A stretch of DNA of 64,000 nucleotides. It comes from Blastococcus sp. TF02-8 (GTDB taxonomy: Bacteria > Actinomycetota > Actinomycetes > Mycobacteriales > Geodermatophilaceae). Positions within the stretch are counted from its first letter, which is position 1. Each line of letters begins with the position of its first letter. The stretch is from positions 1-64,000 of the forward strand of contig NZ_QOHK01000008.1 of the NCBI RefSeq assembly GCF_003319175.1, written 5' to 3'. Under the pieces are notes generated by a model. That model saw only the letters and a list, made by a program, of their open reading frames with translations, ran no database searches and had not been told where the DNA came from. Positions 23,229 to 31,858 of this stretch are shown here, in pieces. The position numbers and the translations under genes were made by a program.

Positions 23229-23945
23229 ATGGGATCGGGCGTGCTCTTGGCCGCTCTGGTCGTGCTCTGGTTCGTCGTGCTGGTGCCCATGGTGGTGACC
23301 CGCGGCGATGCCGACGGCGGCCGGGTGGAGACGGCCGACGCCGGCCGCACGCTCCAGCGGCGCCGGTCCGCCGAGACGGTGCGGCGCGCGGAGACGGAGC
23401 GGGTCGAGATCGACCGCGACGTGCTGCGGACGACCGGTGAGCTCAAGGTGGACGTGCACGCGCTCCGACGTCGGGCCCTCGGTGGTCTGGTGCTGGCGAC
23501 GCTCGCCTCCCTCGTGGGCTCGCTGCTGCTCACCCCGTGGCTCTGGATCGCCACGGGCGTCTTCGGCCTGGCGACCGTCGGCTACGTGCTGGTGCTGCGG
23601 AAGGTGGCCCGCCGCGAGCGGATGGCCGCCCGCCGGGCCGCCCGGGTGGCTGCGCGCGAGGCGATGCGCACCCGGACCACCGCGCGCCCCGTCGCCACGC
23701 CCGTGCAGCGGACCGCCCCGCCCGCCGAGGTGTTCGAGACCGTCGCGCAGCAGGGCCTTCCGGCCATCCCGCACTCGAGCGTCCCGCTGGCCCCCGTGCA
23801 CGCGCTGCGGCCGGGTCGGGTCGTGGCCGCCCGCACGCCGGCGCCGGTCGGATGGCAGAACAGCGCGGTGGTCGGGCTGGACGACGACGACATCGGTTTC
23901 GCCGACATCGACGAGTACCGCCCGGCGCGAGTCGCCAACGCGTGA
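23229..23945 (+). CDS. glpR: GlpR/SepX-type division membrane protein
   Basis: The 238-residue protein has an N-terminal TM helix at once (GVLLAALVVLWFVVLVPMVV, residues 4-23), a charged linker (LQRRRSAETVRRAETERVEI), two further TM segments (about 80-99 and 101-118) and a long basic then Pro-rich cytoplasmic tail ending LDDDDIGFADIDEYRPA. This is the layout of GlpR, the receptor of Glp in Corynebacterium, and of SepX, needed for cross-walls in Streptomyces. Position after galU-glp-rimJ supports it. The ATG at 23229 is preferred because the TM starts right after it. A perfect hairpin follows the gene. Confidence 0.85.
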   Translation: MGSGVLLAALVVLWFVVLVPMVVTRGDADGGRVETADAGRTLQRRRSAETVRRAETERVEIDRDVLRTTGELKVDVHALRRRALGGLVLATLASLVGSLLLTPWLWIATGVFGLATVGYVLVLRKVARRERMAARRAARVAAREAMRTRTTARPVATPVQRTAPPAEVFETVAQQGLPAIPHSSVPLAPVHALRPGRVVAARTPAPVGWQNSAVVGLDDDDIGFADIDEYRPARVANA

Positions 23946-23955
23946 CGACCTCCCT

Positions 23956-23989
23956 GCTCCCCGACGCCCCGGTGGTGGCGTCGGGGAGC
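23956..23989. terminator. Terminator hairpin after glpR
   Basis: A perfect 13-bp stem (GCTCCCCGACGCC at 23956-23968 and its complement at 23977-23989) with an 8-nt loop lies just before the tRNA-Ala gene. Confidence 0.75.
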
Positions 23990-24014
23990 GGGACCGGTAA
24001 ACTCTTCCTCGCAA

Positions 24015-24088
24015 GGGGCTGTGGCGCAGTCCGGTAGCGCACCTCGTTCGCATCGAGGGGGTCAGGGGTTCAACTCCCCTCAGCTCCA
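24015..24088 (+). tRNA. tRNA-Ala (anticodon CGC)
   Basis: A 74-nt cloverleaf: acceptor GGGGCTG/CAGCTCC, D-arm GCGC...GCGC, anticodon stem CCTCG/CGAGG with loop TTCGCAT (CGC at 24049-24051), T-arm AGGGG-TTCAACT-CCCCT. The 3' CCA is not encoded. It reads GCG, a common codon in this genome. Confidence 0.95.
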
Positions 24089-24100
24089 CCCTGCACGACC

Positions 24101-24130
24101 GAAGGCCGGATCCGCGAGGATCCGGCCTTC
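24101..24130. terminator. Terminator hairpin after tRNA-Ala
   Basis: A perfect 13-bp stem GAAGGCCGGATCC / GGATCCGGCCTTC with loop GCGA, followed by GTCGTTCC. It also faces the convergent enoyl-CoA hydratase gene. Confidence 0.85.
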
Positions 24131-24147
24131 GTCGTTCCCCCTCCGCC

Positions 24148-24942
24148 TCAGCGGGCGGCGCGGAAGTCCGGCTGCCGCTTCTCGACGAACGCGCGCACGC
24201 CCTCCCGGCCCTCCGGGTCGCCGGCCGACTCGGCGATGAGCCGGGCCTCCTCGTCCAGCTGCTCCTCGAACGAGCGCGTCGCCGCACGGCGTACCAGTGC
24301 GCGGGTGCGCACCATGGCCCGGACCGGTCCGGCGGCCACGGCCCGAGCCGTCTCGACCGAGATCTCCCGCAGCTCCTCGTCCTCGACCAGCCTGGCCACC
24401 AGACCGGTCAGGTGCGCCTCCGCGGCGGTGAGCGACTTGTTGGTGAGCATCAGGTCCAGCGCCCGGGGCGCCCCCAGGGCACGGGCCAGCGCCCAGGACG
24501 TGCCGCCGTCGGGGGAGAAGCCGAGGGCGCCGTAGGCCGGGCGGATCTTCGTGGTGCGCCCGCAGATGACGATGTCGCAGGCACCCATGAGCCCGATCGC
24601 CGCGCCGGCCACCGCGCCCTGCACTCCGGCGACCACCGGCACCGGGCAGTAGAGGACCTTGCGCACCGCTTCGTGCCAGTCGTGCGCCAGCTGCCCGACG
24701 TGCGCCGCGGGATCGGCCGCCCCGGCGAAGGAGTGCACGTCCCCGCCCACGCAGAAGCGCGGCCCGTTCGCCAGGACCAGCACGGCACGGGAGGCCTCCG
24801 GACGCGCGTCGAGCGCGGCGGCGAACGCCGCCGCGAGCTCGGGCGTCAGCGCGTTCCCGGTCTCGGGCCGGTCGAGCGTGATCCGCCAGACGTCGCCGTC
24901 GGCCTCGGTGAGCACGTACGGCCGGTCCTGCGCCTCGGTCAT
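24148..24942 (-). CDS. Enoyl-CoA hydratase/isomerase family protein
   Basis: The 264-residue protein starts at ATG 24942 (MTEAQDRPYVLTEADGDVWR). Crotonase motifs are ITLDRPETGNALTPELAAAF, the first oxyanion segment RFCVGGDVHSFAG, and the second VQGAVAGAAIGLMGACDIVI. At the usual Glu positions it has GFSPDGGTSWALARALG, i.e. Asp-Gly-Gly, as in isomerase-type PaaG members that keep only the second acid. It therefore may be a 1,2-epoxyphenylacetyl or enoyl-CoA isomerase rather than a hydratase. It stands alone on the minus strand. Confidence 0.85.
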   Translation of the reverse strand: MTEAQDRPYVLTEADGDVWRITLDRPETGNALTPELAAAFAAALDARPEASRAVLVLANGPRFCVGGDVHSFAGAADPAAHVGQLAHDWHEAVRKVLYCPVPVVAGVQGAVAGAAIGLMGACDIVICGRTTKIRPAYGALGFSPDGGTSWALARALGAPRALDLMLTNKSLTAAEAHLTGLVARLVEDEELREISVETARAVAAGPVRAMVRTRALVRRAATRSFEEQLDEEARLIAESAGDPEGREGVRAFVEKRQPDFRAAR

Positions 24943-25006
24943 CGTCGTCCTCCCCGTCGGCGAGTTGCTGGTCCCGCCACCGTAGGCGGCGGGACCGGCA
25001 GGCGCG

Positions 25007-26299
25007 TCACGAGCGGCGAGCGGCCGCCGCGACGTGGAGCTCCTCGTCGATCGCACCTGGAGCGCCGCCGAACTCGTCGGCGACCTCGCCGGCCACGTCG
25101 TCCTCGGTCGGTGCGTGCCCGGCCATGTCGGCGTCGGCCCGGGCCAGCAGGGCGTGCCCCGTGCTCAGGACGATCACCGCCATCACCACCGCTCCGGCGC
25201 CGACCAGGAAGGGGACGTGGTCGGTCAGGTGCTCGGCCAGCTTGCCGGCGGCGAACGGCGCCAGACCACCGCCCAGGAACCGGACGAAGCCGTACGCGGC
25301 CGAGGCCACCGGGCGCTCGACCGGCGCCACGAGCATCACGGCCTGGGTGGTCAGCGTGTTGTTGATGCCGATGAAGATGCCGCTCACGATCACGGTGACG
25401 ACCACGACGGCGCGGACGTCGGCCCAGATGCCCATGACGGCGAGGTCGACGGCGAACAGCAGCAGCGCGGCGTAGAGCGAGCGCGCGGTGCCGAACCGGT
25501 CCTGCAGCCGAGGGGCGCCGACGACGGAGAAGAGCGCGACGAACAGACCCCAGCCGAAGAAGACGAAGCCGAGCTGCAGGGCGGAGAGCTCCATCGGGTA
25601 GGGCGCGTAGCCCATCATCGTGAAGAAGCCCCAGTTGTAGAGCAGCGCGGTGAGGCTCATGGTCAGCAGCCCGCGGTGCCGCAGCGCCTTGATCGGGGCG
25701 CTCAGCCGGGTCGGGCTCGCGGGCTTCGGCGTCGGGTCGAGCAGGACGACGGTGGCCAGGAGGGCGATGGCCATGAGCCCGGCGACGCCGAAGAACGGCC
25801 CGCGCCAGCTGATGTCGCCGAGGAGGCCACCGATCAGCGGGCCGGTCGCGATGCCGAGGCCCAGGGCGGCCTCGTAGAGGATGATCGCGCCGGCGAACCC
25901 ACCGGACGCGCTGGCCACGATCACCGCCAGCGAGGTGGCGATGAACAGCGCATTGCCCAGGCCCCAGCCGGCGCGGAAGCCGACGATCTGGTTCACGGTG
26001 TCGGAGAACCCGGCGAGCGCGGCGAACACCACGATGACGGTCAGGCCGGTGACCAGGGTCCGCTTGGCGCCCAGCCGGCTGGAGACCCAGCCGGTGCCGA
26101 GCATCGCGACGGCGGTGACGACGAGGTAGCTGGTGAACAGCAGGCTGACCTGGCTGGGCGTGGCGTCGAGCTGGGCGGAGAGCGCGGGCAGGATCGGGTC
26201 GACCAGACCGATGCCCATGAAGCTGACGACGCAGGCGAAGGCGACGGCGTAGACCGCCTTGGGCTGCTTGAACATGCTGGCACCGGCGGCGGAGCTCAC
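25007..26299 (-). CDS. MFS drug/metabolite exporter (DHA1-like)
   Basis: The 430-residue protein has 12 predicted TM segments starting at AVYAVAFACVVSFMGIGLVD. Motif A between TM2 and TM3 is GWVSSRLGAKRTLVTG; GIATGPLIGGLLGDISWRGP in TM5 is the antiporter-type motif C (G-x3-GP-x2-GG). These features mark proton-driven exporters of the DHA1 set. A charged C-terminal tail of about 45 residues (DADMAGHAPTEDDVAGEVAD) is cytoplasmic. Its start overlaps the stop of a short MarR-like remnant by 4 nt, and a palindrome lies upstream, so it was probably once under a local repressor. Confidence 0.88.
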   Translation of the reverse strand: MSSAAGASMFKQPKAVYAVAFACVVSFMGIGLVDPILPALSAQLDATPSQVSLLFTSYLVVTAVAMLGTGWVSSRLGAKRTLVTGLTVIVVFAALAGFSDTVNQIVGFRAGWGLGNALFIATSLAVIVASASGGFAGAIILYEAALGLGIATGPLIGGLLGDISWRGPFFGVAGLMAIALLATVVLLDPTPKPASPTRLSAPIKALRHRGLLTMSLTALLYNWGFFTMMGYAPYPMELSALQLGFVFFGWGLFVALFSVVGAPRLQDRFGTARSLYAALLLFAVDLAVMGIWADVRAVVVVTVIVSGIFIGINNTLTTQAVMLVAPVERPVASAAYGFVRFLGGGLAPFAAGKLAEHLTDHVPFLVGAGAVVMAVIVLSTGHALLARADADMAGHAPTEDDVAGEVADEFGGAPGAIDEELHVAAAARRS

Positions 26300-26499
26300 C
26301 GGACCACCTCCAGGGTGTCGGGCCGGCGCCGCGCGTCGGCGAGCTGGGTGGGCGTGCGGCCGGCCTCGCTGAAGCGCGCGACGCCGAGACCGACGTCGCG
26401 GCGCGGCGCGGCCTGCACCGCGGGGCGGCGGACCGGGCGGTGGGGCGGGCTCAGCCGGAGGACGACGTCCTCGAGCCGGTCGACCGGTTCACCATGCAC
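26296..26499 (-). pseudogene. Short ORF resembling a degenerate MarR-type regulator
   Basis: The ORF has 67 codons from GTG 26499 (a TTG at 26520 is possible) and its stop overlaps the MFS start by 4 nt. The product reads VDRLEDVVLRLS ... RRPAVQAAPRRDVGLGVAR, then FSEAGRTPTQLADARRR and stops after DTLEVVR. The first helix and the SEAGxTPTQLAD helix recall the start of MarR regulators and their wing-helix entry, but the recognition helix and dimer end are missing, as if an internal deletion fused the ends. Coupling to an MFS gene fits the common marR-MFS pair. The alternative is a non-coding leader. Confidence 0.35.
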
Positions 26500-26506
26500 A
26501 CCAACT

Positions 26507-26516
26507 GTTGTACAAC
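26507..26516. promoter_or_regulatory. Palindrome GTTGTACAAC upstream of the MFS unit
   Basis: A perfect 10-bp palindrome lies 8 bp before the GTG of the MarR-like remnant and just after the pmt stop codon. The position suits an operator for an MFS-repressor pair. No clear -35/-10 pair is seen around it. Confidence 0.4.
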
Positions 26517-26533
26517 CCAACCATGTCTTCGGG

Positions 26534-28042
26534 TCAGAACCATGACGGGAACCACATCCGCTGGACCCACTCGGCGTTCGAGAGCGGTTCCCCGGTCAGC
26601 ACCGGCCAGAAGAAGACGAAGGTGCCCGCCACGACGGCCACGTACAGGCAGGCTGCACCCAGCCCGGCGCGGCGGCGCAGCCAGGAGGCGTCCAGCGGCC
26701 CGACGACGTCCTGCAGCGCGAGGGCCACCGCGAGCACGAAGAAGGGCAGCGCTGGCGCGATGTAGAAGATGAACATCGTCCGGTCCAGGTTGACGAACCA
26801 CGTCAGCCACCCCGCCGCGATCCCGACGCCGGCGGTCAGCGCGGCCGGGTCGCGCCGCGCGATGATCCGCCAGAGCAGCCACAGCATCGCCGGGGCGAAC
26901 ACCAGCCAGAGCGTCGGCGTCCCGACCATGAGGATGTAGCGGATCGCCTGCTCGCCGTCGGCGTCGGTGAGCCCCTGCGGGTTCCACAGCAGGATCGGCC
27001 GCCCGTCGACGAGCCACGACCACGGGCCGGACTCCCAGGGGTGGGGAGTGGAGAGCCCGTTGTGGAAGCGCCACCACTCCGCGTGCTGGTGCCACAGCGA
27101 GCGGAGTGCGTCCGGGACCCAGGGCCACGCGGTGTCCGGGTGCTGCTGTGCCCAGGCCTTGCCCTGCGACGTCTCCCCGAGGAACCAGCCGGTGAAGCTC
27201 GCGAGGTAGGTGAGGACCGGGACGGTCGCCAGCGCCCACACCGCTCCGGGCAGCCCGCGGCGGGCGGTGGTCGCGGTGGGGCTGCGCACGCCGGCCTCCC
27301 GCCACGCGGCGCGGTCCCAGAACAGGGACAGGACGGCGAAGAAGGCCAGGAACCAGATGCCGCTCCACTTCACCGCGCAGGCGCAGCCGAACAGGAACCC
27401 GGCGGCGATGCGCCAGCCCCGCGGGCCGAGCCGGAACCCGCCCGCGCCGACCGCTCCGGCGGCCCGCACCCGTGCGCGCACGACGTCGCGGTCGACCACC
27501 AGGCAGGAGACGGCGGCGAGCACCAGCACCTGCAGGAAGATGTCGAGCAGGCCGATCCGGGACAGCGTGAACTGGAAGCCGTCGGCCAGCATCAGCACCC
27601 CGGCGAGGAGGCCGACGAGCGTCGATCCGGTGAGCCGGCGGGCGAGGCGGAACAGCAGCACGACCGCCACGGAGCCCGCCACTGCCGAGGGGAACCGCCA
27701 GCCGAAGGAGTTGTAGCCGAACAGCTGCTCGCCGAGGGCGATGAGCCACTTGCCCAGCGGCGGGTGGACGATGAAGGAGTAGCCGCGGTTGTACTCGTGG
27801 CCCCAGATCAGCAGCTCGCGGGCCTCGGGCGGGTAGTAGGCCTCGTCGAACAGCAGGTCCCTGGGGTAGTTGATCCCCCACAGCCGGGCCGCGAGCGCGA
27901 CGAAGCCGAGCACCGCGGAGATGACCCAGGACGTCAGCCGGTCGGCCGGGAGCGGGGGCACGACCTGCCGGCGCGGTCCCGGCGCGCGCAGGCGGGTGGC
28001 CGGTGGTGCCGGGTCGACCGGTCCGGGAGCCAGCACCGCCAT
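26534..28042 (-). CDS. pmt: Protein O-mannosyltransferase (PMT family)
   Basis: The 502-residue polytopic GT39 protein resembles M. tuberculosis Rv1002c, which also lies divergent from rsmI. The catalytic loop after TM1 is LLFDEAYYPPEARELLIWGH (the Asp-Glu pair binds polyprenyl-phosphate-mannose). GYSFIVHPPLGKWLIALGEQ and FGWRFPSAVAGSVAVVLLFR follow, and the C-terminal TM block ends FFWPVLTGEPLS ... MWFPSWF. It mannosylates Ser/Thr of proteins during Sec export. I use ATG 28042; a longer frame upstream would run into rsmI. Possible substrates here are the secreted Ser/Thr-rich proteins. Confidence 0.93.
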   Translation of the reverse strand: MAVLAPGPVDPAPPATRLRAPGPRRQVVPPLPADRLTSWVISAVLGFVALAARLWGINYPRDLLFDEAYYPPEARELLIWGHEYNRGYSFIVHPPLGKWLIALGEQLFGYNSFGWRFPSAVAGSVAVVLLFRLARRLTGSTLVGLLAGVLMLADGFQFTLSRIGLLDIFLQVLVLAAVSCLVVDRDVVRARVRAAGAVGAGGFRLGPRGWRIAAGFLFGCACAVKWSGIWFLAFFAVLSLFWDRAAWREAGVRSPTATTARRGLPGAVWALATVPVLTYLASFTGWFLGETSQGKAWAQQHPDTAWPWVPDALRSLWHQHAEWWRFHNGLSTPHPWESGPWSWLVDGRPILLWNPQGLTDADGEQAIRYILMVGTPTLWLVFAPAMLWLLWRIIARRDPAALTAGVGIAAGWLTWFVNLDRTMFIFYIAPALPFFVLAVALALQDVVGPLDASWLRRRAGLGAACLYVAVVAGTFVFFWPVLTGEPLSNAEWVQRMWFPSWF

Positions 28043-28084
28043 GTCGTCAGGGTAGTGAAGGGGTGCCGTGACAGGCTCGTGGTC

Positions 28085-28924
28085 GTGAGCGGACGGCTGG
28101 TGCTCGGCGGAGCACCCCTGGGACAACCCGGCGACGTCGGTCCCCGGCTGCGCGAGGTGATGGCGACGGCCGACGTCCTGGCCGTCGAGGACACCCGGCG
28201 GCTGCACCGGCTGGCTGCCGACCTGGAGGTCACCTTCACCGGCCGGGTGGTGACCTTCCACGAGTCGGTCGAGCAGGCGCGGCTGCCCGGACTGCTCGAT
28301 GCGCTGTCCTCCGGATCGACGGTCCTGCTCCTGACCGACGCCGGCATGCCCTCGGTGTCCGATCCCGGGTACACGCTGGTGCGCGCCGCGATCGAGGCCG
28401 GCATCGACGTCACCTCGGTGCCGGGGCCGTCGGCGGTGACGACGGCGCTCGCCGTCTCCGGGCTCCCGGTCGACCGGTTCTGCTTCGAGGGGTTCCTGCC
28501 GCGCAAGGCGGGGGAGCGCCGGTCGACGTTCACCGCGCTGGCCGACGAGCGCCGCACGATGGTGTTCTTCGAATCACCCCACCGGCTGGCCGACGCGCTG
28601 GCCGATGCCGCCGCGGTGCTCGGCGACGACCGGCCGGCGGCGGTCTGCCGCGAACTCACCAAGACCTACGAGGAGATCCGGCGCGGGGGGCTGGCCGAGC
28701 TCGCGGCGTGGGCGGCCGAGGGCGTGAAGGGCGAGATCACCCTCGTCGTCGCCGGCGCGCCCGAGCGCGTGGTGGAGCTGAGCGAGGCCGAGATCGCCGC
28801 CGCGGTCGCCGCCGAGGAGGCCGCCGGGGCCACCCGCAAGGACGCCATCCGCGCCGTCGTCACCCGGACCGGCCTGCCCAAGCGCACCGTCTTCGACGCC
28901 GTCGTCGCCGCCAAGACCCCCTGA
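28085..28924 (+). CDS. rsmI: 16S rRNA (cytidine-1402-2'-O)-methyltransferase
   Basis: The 279-residue SAM-dependent enzyme of the tetrapyrrole-methylase fold contains LGGAPLGQPGDVGPRLREVM, VLAVEDTRRLHRL, LLLTDAGMPSVSDPGYTLVR, VPGPSAVTTALAVSGLP and FEGFLPRKAGERR, all RsmI hallmarks, plus the C-terminal helical domain (GATRKDAIRAVVTRTGLPKR) that binds the ribosome. The family usually reads GNLGNxxD near the start; GAPLGQPGD fits. GTG 28085 is chosen, GTG 28079 is equally possible. Only 42 bp separate it from divergent pmt. Confidence 0.93.
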   Translation: MSGRLVLGGAPLGQPGDVGPRLREVMATADVLAVEDTRRLHRLAADLEVTFTGRVVTFHESVEQARLPGLLDALSSGSTVLLLTDAGMPSVSDPGYTLVRAAIEAGIDVTSVPGPSAVTTALAVSGLPVDRFCFEGFLPRKAGERRSTFTALADERRTMVFFESPHRLADALADAAAVLGDDRPAAVCRELTKTYEEIRRGGLAELAAWAAEGVKGEITLVVAGAPERVVELSEAEIAAAVAAEEAAGATRKDAIRAVVTRTGLPKRTVFDAVVAAKTP

Positions 28925-28932
28925 CGCCGTCA

Positions 28933-28979
28933 GTGCACTGATCGTGGTGACGGCGCGGTCATCACCACGATCGGTGCAC
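28933..28979. terminator. Terminator hairpin between rsmI and corA
   Basis: The 18-nt arms (28933-28950 and 28962-28979) pair with one mismatch around an 11-nt loop. It can serve both convergent genes. Confidence 0.8.
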
Positions 28980-29004
28980 GGTCGCGGCGCCGAGCCGCGA
29001 GGGA

Positions 29005-30126
29005 TCAGAGCCAGCCGTTGCGCTTGAAGCCGCGGTGCAGGAAGAAGCAGGCACCCAGGATGACCAGCCACACCAGCAGGTAGCCGTAGCGCCAGTGCAG
29101 CTCCGGCATGTGCTCGAAGTTCATCCCGTAGATGCCGGCGATCGCGGTGGGGACCGCGACGATGCCCGCCCACGCCGAGATCTTGCGCATGTCCTCGTTG
29201 TCGGCCATCGACGTCCGCGCCAGTGACGCCTGCAGGATGGAGGTCAGCAGCTCGTCGAGGCCGTTGACCTGGTCGCGCACGCGGATCGCGTGGTCCAGCA
29301 CGTCGCGGAAGTAGGAGCGCATCGCGTCCGGGACGACGTCGACCGGCCGCTCGGCGAGCTTCTGCAGGGGCACCTCGAGCGGGGAGACCGCCCGCCGCAG
29401 GGCCATGAGCTCGCGCTTGAGCTGGTACAGCCGCCCGATGTCGTCGGTGCGCTCGGGGCTGAACACCGACGCCTCCAGCTCGTCCACGTCCTCCTCGACC
29501 GCCCCGGTCACCTCGACGAAGGTGTCGACCACCAGGTCGGAGACGGCGTAGAGGACGGCCGAGGAGCCGAGGCAGAGCAGCTCGCGCTGCTCCTCCAGCC
29601 GGTGCCGCAGGTCGGTGAGCGGGCTGTGCTCGCCGTGCCGCACGGTGATCACGTAGTGCTCGCCGAGGAAGACCATCACCTCGCCGGTGTCGACGACCTC
29701 GCTGGTCGCCGTCAGCTGCTCGTGCTCCACGTAGGTGGCGGTCTTGAGCACCATGAACAGCGCATCGTCGTAGCGCTCGAGCTTCGGCCGCTGGTGGGCG
29801 TAGACGGCGTCCTCGACGGCCAGCGGGTGCAGGTCGTAGCGCTCGGCGATCGCCCCCAGCTCCTCCTCGGTCGGCGCGTAGAGCCCGAGCCAGACGAAGC
29901 CGCCGCGCTCCTCGGCCATGCGCAGCGCGTCCTCCGGCGCCACGGCCTCCTGCCGCCGTCCGTCCACGTAGACCGCGCAGTCGACGACGGCTGGTACGTC
30001 GGGCCGGCGGGTGGGCGCGCGGCGCTGACCGCCGGCCGGCCGCGGGCGCAGCGTCGGCGGCTCGCCGGGGGGTGCCTCCGAGGGCAGCTCGAGCGGGGCG
30101 GCCGGTGGCGTCTCACCAGCGGTCAT
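29005..30126 (-). CDS. corA: CorA-type magnesium/cobalt transporter
   Basis: The 373-residue protein has a Pro-rich 45-residue N-terminus, a large cytoplasmic domain (GGFVWLGLYAPTEEELGAIA, HPLAVEDAVYAHQRPKLERY) and a long stalk helix. Two C-terminal TM segments flank the signature GIYGMNFEHMPE (Gly-Met-Asn pore motif). The end is HRGFKRNGWL. CorA pentamers import Mg2+ and can carry Co2+ or Ni2+; GMN is strictly needed. It starts at ATG 30126, 132 bp from a divergent amino-acid permease. Confidence 0.95.
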   Translation of the reverse strand: MTAGETPPAAPLELPSEAPPGEPPTLRPRPAGGQRRAPTRRPDVPAVVDCAVYVDGRRQEAVAPEDALRMAEERGGFVWLGLYAPTEEELGAIAERYDLHPLAVEDAVYAHQRPKLERYDDALFMVLKTATYVEHEQLTATSEVVDTGEVMVFLGEHYVITVRHGEHSPLTDLRHRLEEQRELLCLGSSAVLYAVSDLVVDTFVEVTGAVEEDVDELEASVFSPERTDDIGRLYQLKRELMALRRAVSPLEVPLQKLAERPVDVVPDAMRSYFRDVLDHAIRVRDQVNGLDELLTSILQASLARTSMADNEDMRKISAWAGIVAVPTAIAGIYGMNFEHMPELHWRYGYLLVWLVILGACFFLHRGFKRNGWL

Positions 30127-30258
30127 CGCAGGCACCTCCTCACGGATCCACCGGACCGGACGGGACAGCAGCGTAGGCGTGCGGCCCTCCGGTGCCCGTG
30201 CCACGCTTCCTGCAACACACGACGCCGGCGCCCCGCCGGCCGACGGAGGAGGACACCC

Positions 30259-31752
30259 GTGGCCGGCACGACCCACCGCATCAAGTCGGTGGAGGAGTCC
30301 ATCCGGGACACCGACGAGCCCGAGCACCGGCTCAAGCGGAACCTCTCGGGCCTGGACCTGACCATCTTCGGCGTCGGGGTGATCATCGGGACGGGCATCT
30401 TCGTGCTCACCGGGGTGGTGGCCAAGGAGCAGGCCGGCCCCGCCGTCTCCGTGTCGTTCGTCATCGCCGGGATCGTCTGCGGCCTCGCGGCGCTCTGCTA
30501 CGCCGAGTTCGCCTCCACCGTCCCGGTCGCCGGCTCGGCCTACACGTTCTCCTACGCGACCTTCGGGGAGTTCCTCGCCTGGATCATCGGGTGGGACCTG
30601 GTCCTCGAGCTGGCGCTGGGTGCGGCCACCGTGGCCGTCGGCTGGTCGGGCTACCTCGGGCAGCTGCTCGGTGACCTCGGGCTCTCGCTGCCCAGCGCGA
30701 TCGCCGGGGACGACGCCAGGGTGGACGTCCCGGCGGTGGCCATCGTGCTCGCCATGACCGCCGTCCTGGTCCTGGGCATCAAGCTGTCCTCGCGGGTCAC
30801 CGGCGTCATCGTCGCGATCAAGGTGGCCATCGTGCTGCTGGTCATCGTCGTCGGCGCCTTCCACCTGACCGCGGACAACTACACGCCGTTCGTGCCGCCG
30901 GCGCAGGCCGCGGCGGAGGGATCGGCCGGCTGGCACAGCCCGCTGATCGAGCTGCTCGGGTTCGCCCAGGGGACCTTCGGCTGGGGCGGGGTGATCGCCG
31001 GCGCCAGCATCGTCTTCTTCGCCTTCATCGGCTTCGACGTCGTGGCCACCGCCGCCGAGGAGACGAAGGACCCGAAGAAGGACCTGCCCCGGGGCATCAT
31101 CGCGTCACTGGTCATCTGCACGCTGCTCTACGTCGCGGTGTCGCTGGTCGTCGTCGGCATGCAGAACTACACGGAGCTCAGCACCGAGGCGCCCCTGGCC
31201 AACGCGTTCTCCGCGCAGGGGATGCCGGTCTTCTCCGGGATCATCTCGCTCGGTGCGCTGGCCGGGCTCACCTCGGTCGTGATGATCCTGATGCTCGGCC
31301 AGTCCCGGGTGCTGTTCGCCATGAGCCGTGACCGGCTCCTGCCGCCGGCGATGGCGAAGGTCCACCCCTCGTACGGGACCCCGTACCGGATCACCATCGG
31401 CACGGGGGTCGTGGTGGCGGTGCTGGCCGGCGCCGTCCCGTTGGACGTGCTCGCCGAGCTGGTCAACATCGGCACGCTGTTCGCGTTCCTCCTCGTCTCC
31501 CTCGGCGTCGTGATCCTGCGCCGCACCCGGCCGGACCTGCCGCGGGCGTTCCGGGTGCCGTTCTCACCCGTGCTCCCGGTCGTGTCCGCGCTCGCCTGTC
31601 TCTGGCTCATGCTCAACCTGCCGGCGGAGACCTGGGCCCGCTTCCTGATCTGGATGGTCGTCGGCGTCGGCTTCTACTTCGTCTACGGGCGCGGGCACAG
31701 CCGGGTGGGCCGCGCGCGGGGCGCCGAGGTGACCTCGGCCACTCGGACCTGA
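30259..31752 (+). CDS. APC-superfamily cationic amino-acid-type permease
   Basis: The 497-residue transporter has 12 TM segments. It starts at GTG 30259. The N-terminus is HRLKRNLSGLDLTIFGVGVI with IGTGIFVLTGVVA (TM1, unwound GxG binding motif), then YAEFASTVPVAGSAYTFSYA (TM3) and FFAFIGFDVVATAAEETKDP (TM6-loop), which mark the CAT (SLC7-like/YfnA) subgroup. It takes up amino acids in exchange for or with protons; the exact substrate is not shown. Two hairpins follow the gene. Confidence 0.92.
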   Translation: MAGTTHRIKSVEESIRDTDEPEHRLKRNLSGLDLTIFGVGVIIGTGIFVLTGVVAKEQAGPAVSVSFVIAGIVCGLAALCYAEFASTVPVAGSAYTFSYATFGEFLAWIIGWDLVLELALGAATVAVGWSGYLGQLLGDLGLSLPSAIAGDDARVDVPAVAIVLAMTAVLVLGIKLSSRVTGVIVAIKVAIVLLVIVVGAFHLTADNYTPFVPPAQAAAEGSAGWHSPLIELLGFAQGTFGWGGVIAGASIVFFAFIGFDVVATAAEETKDPKKDLPRGIIASLVICTLLYVAVSLVVVGMQNYTELSTEAPLANAFSAQGMPVFSGIISLGALAGLTSVVMILMLGQSRVLFAMSRDRLLPPAMAKVHPSYGTPYRITIGTGVVVAVLAGAVPLDVLAELVNIGTLFAFLLVSLGVVILRRTRPDLPRAFRVPFSPVLPVVSALACLWLMLNLPAETWARFLIWMVVGVGFYFVYGRGHSRVGRARGAEVTSATRT

Positions 31753-31757
31753 CGTTC

Positions 31758-31805
31758 CTCACCCTCCGGGGTGAGAAATCGCGAGCCCCGGCTCAGGCCC
31801 GGGGC
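31758..31805. terminator. Two tandem hairpins after the permease gene
   Basis: CTCACCC/GGGTGAG (31758-31775) and GCCCCGG/CCGGGGC (31785-31805) lie between the permease stop and the next gene. Confidence 0.6.
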
Positions 31806-31858
31806 GAGCGGTCCCGTCCTGACCGGAGACACCGTCCACCGGTCAGGGAGAGAGTTTC

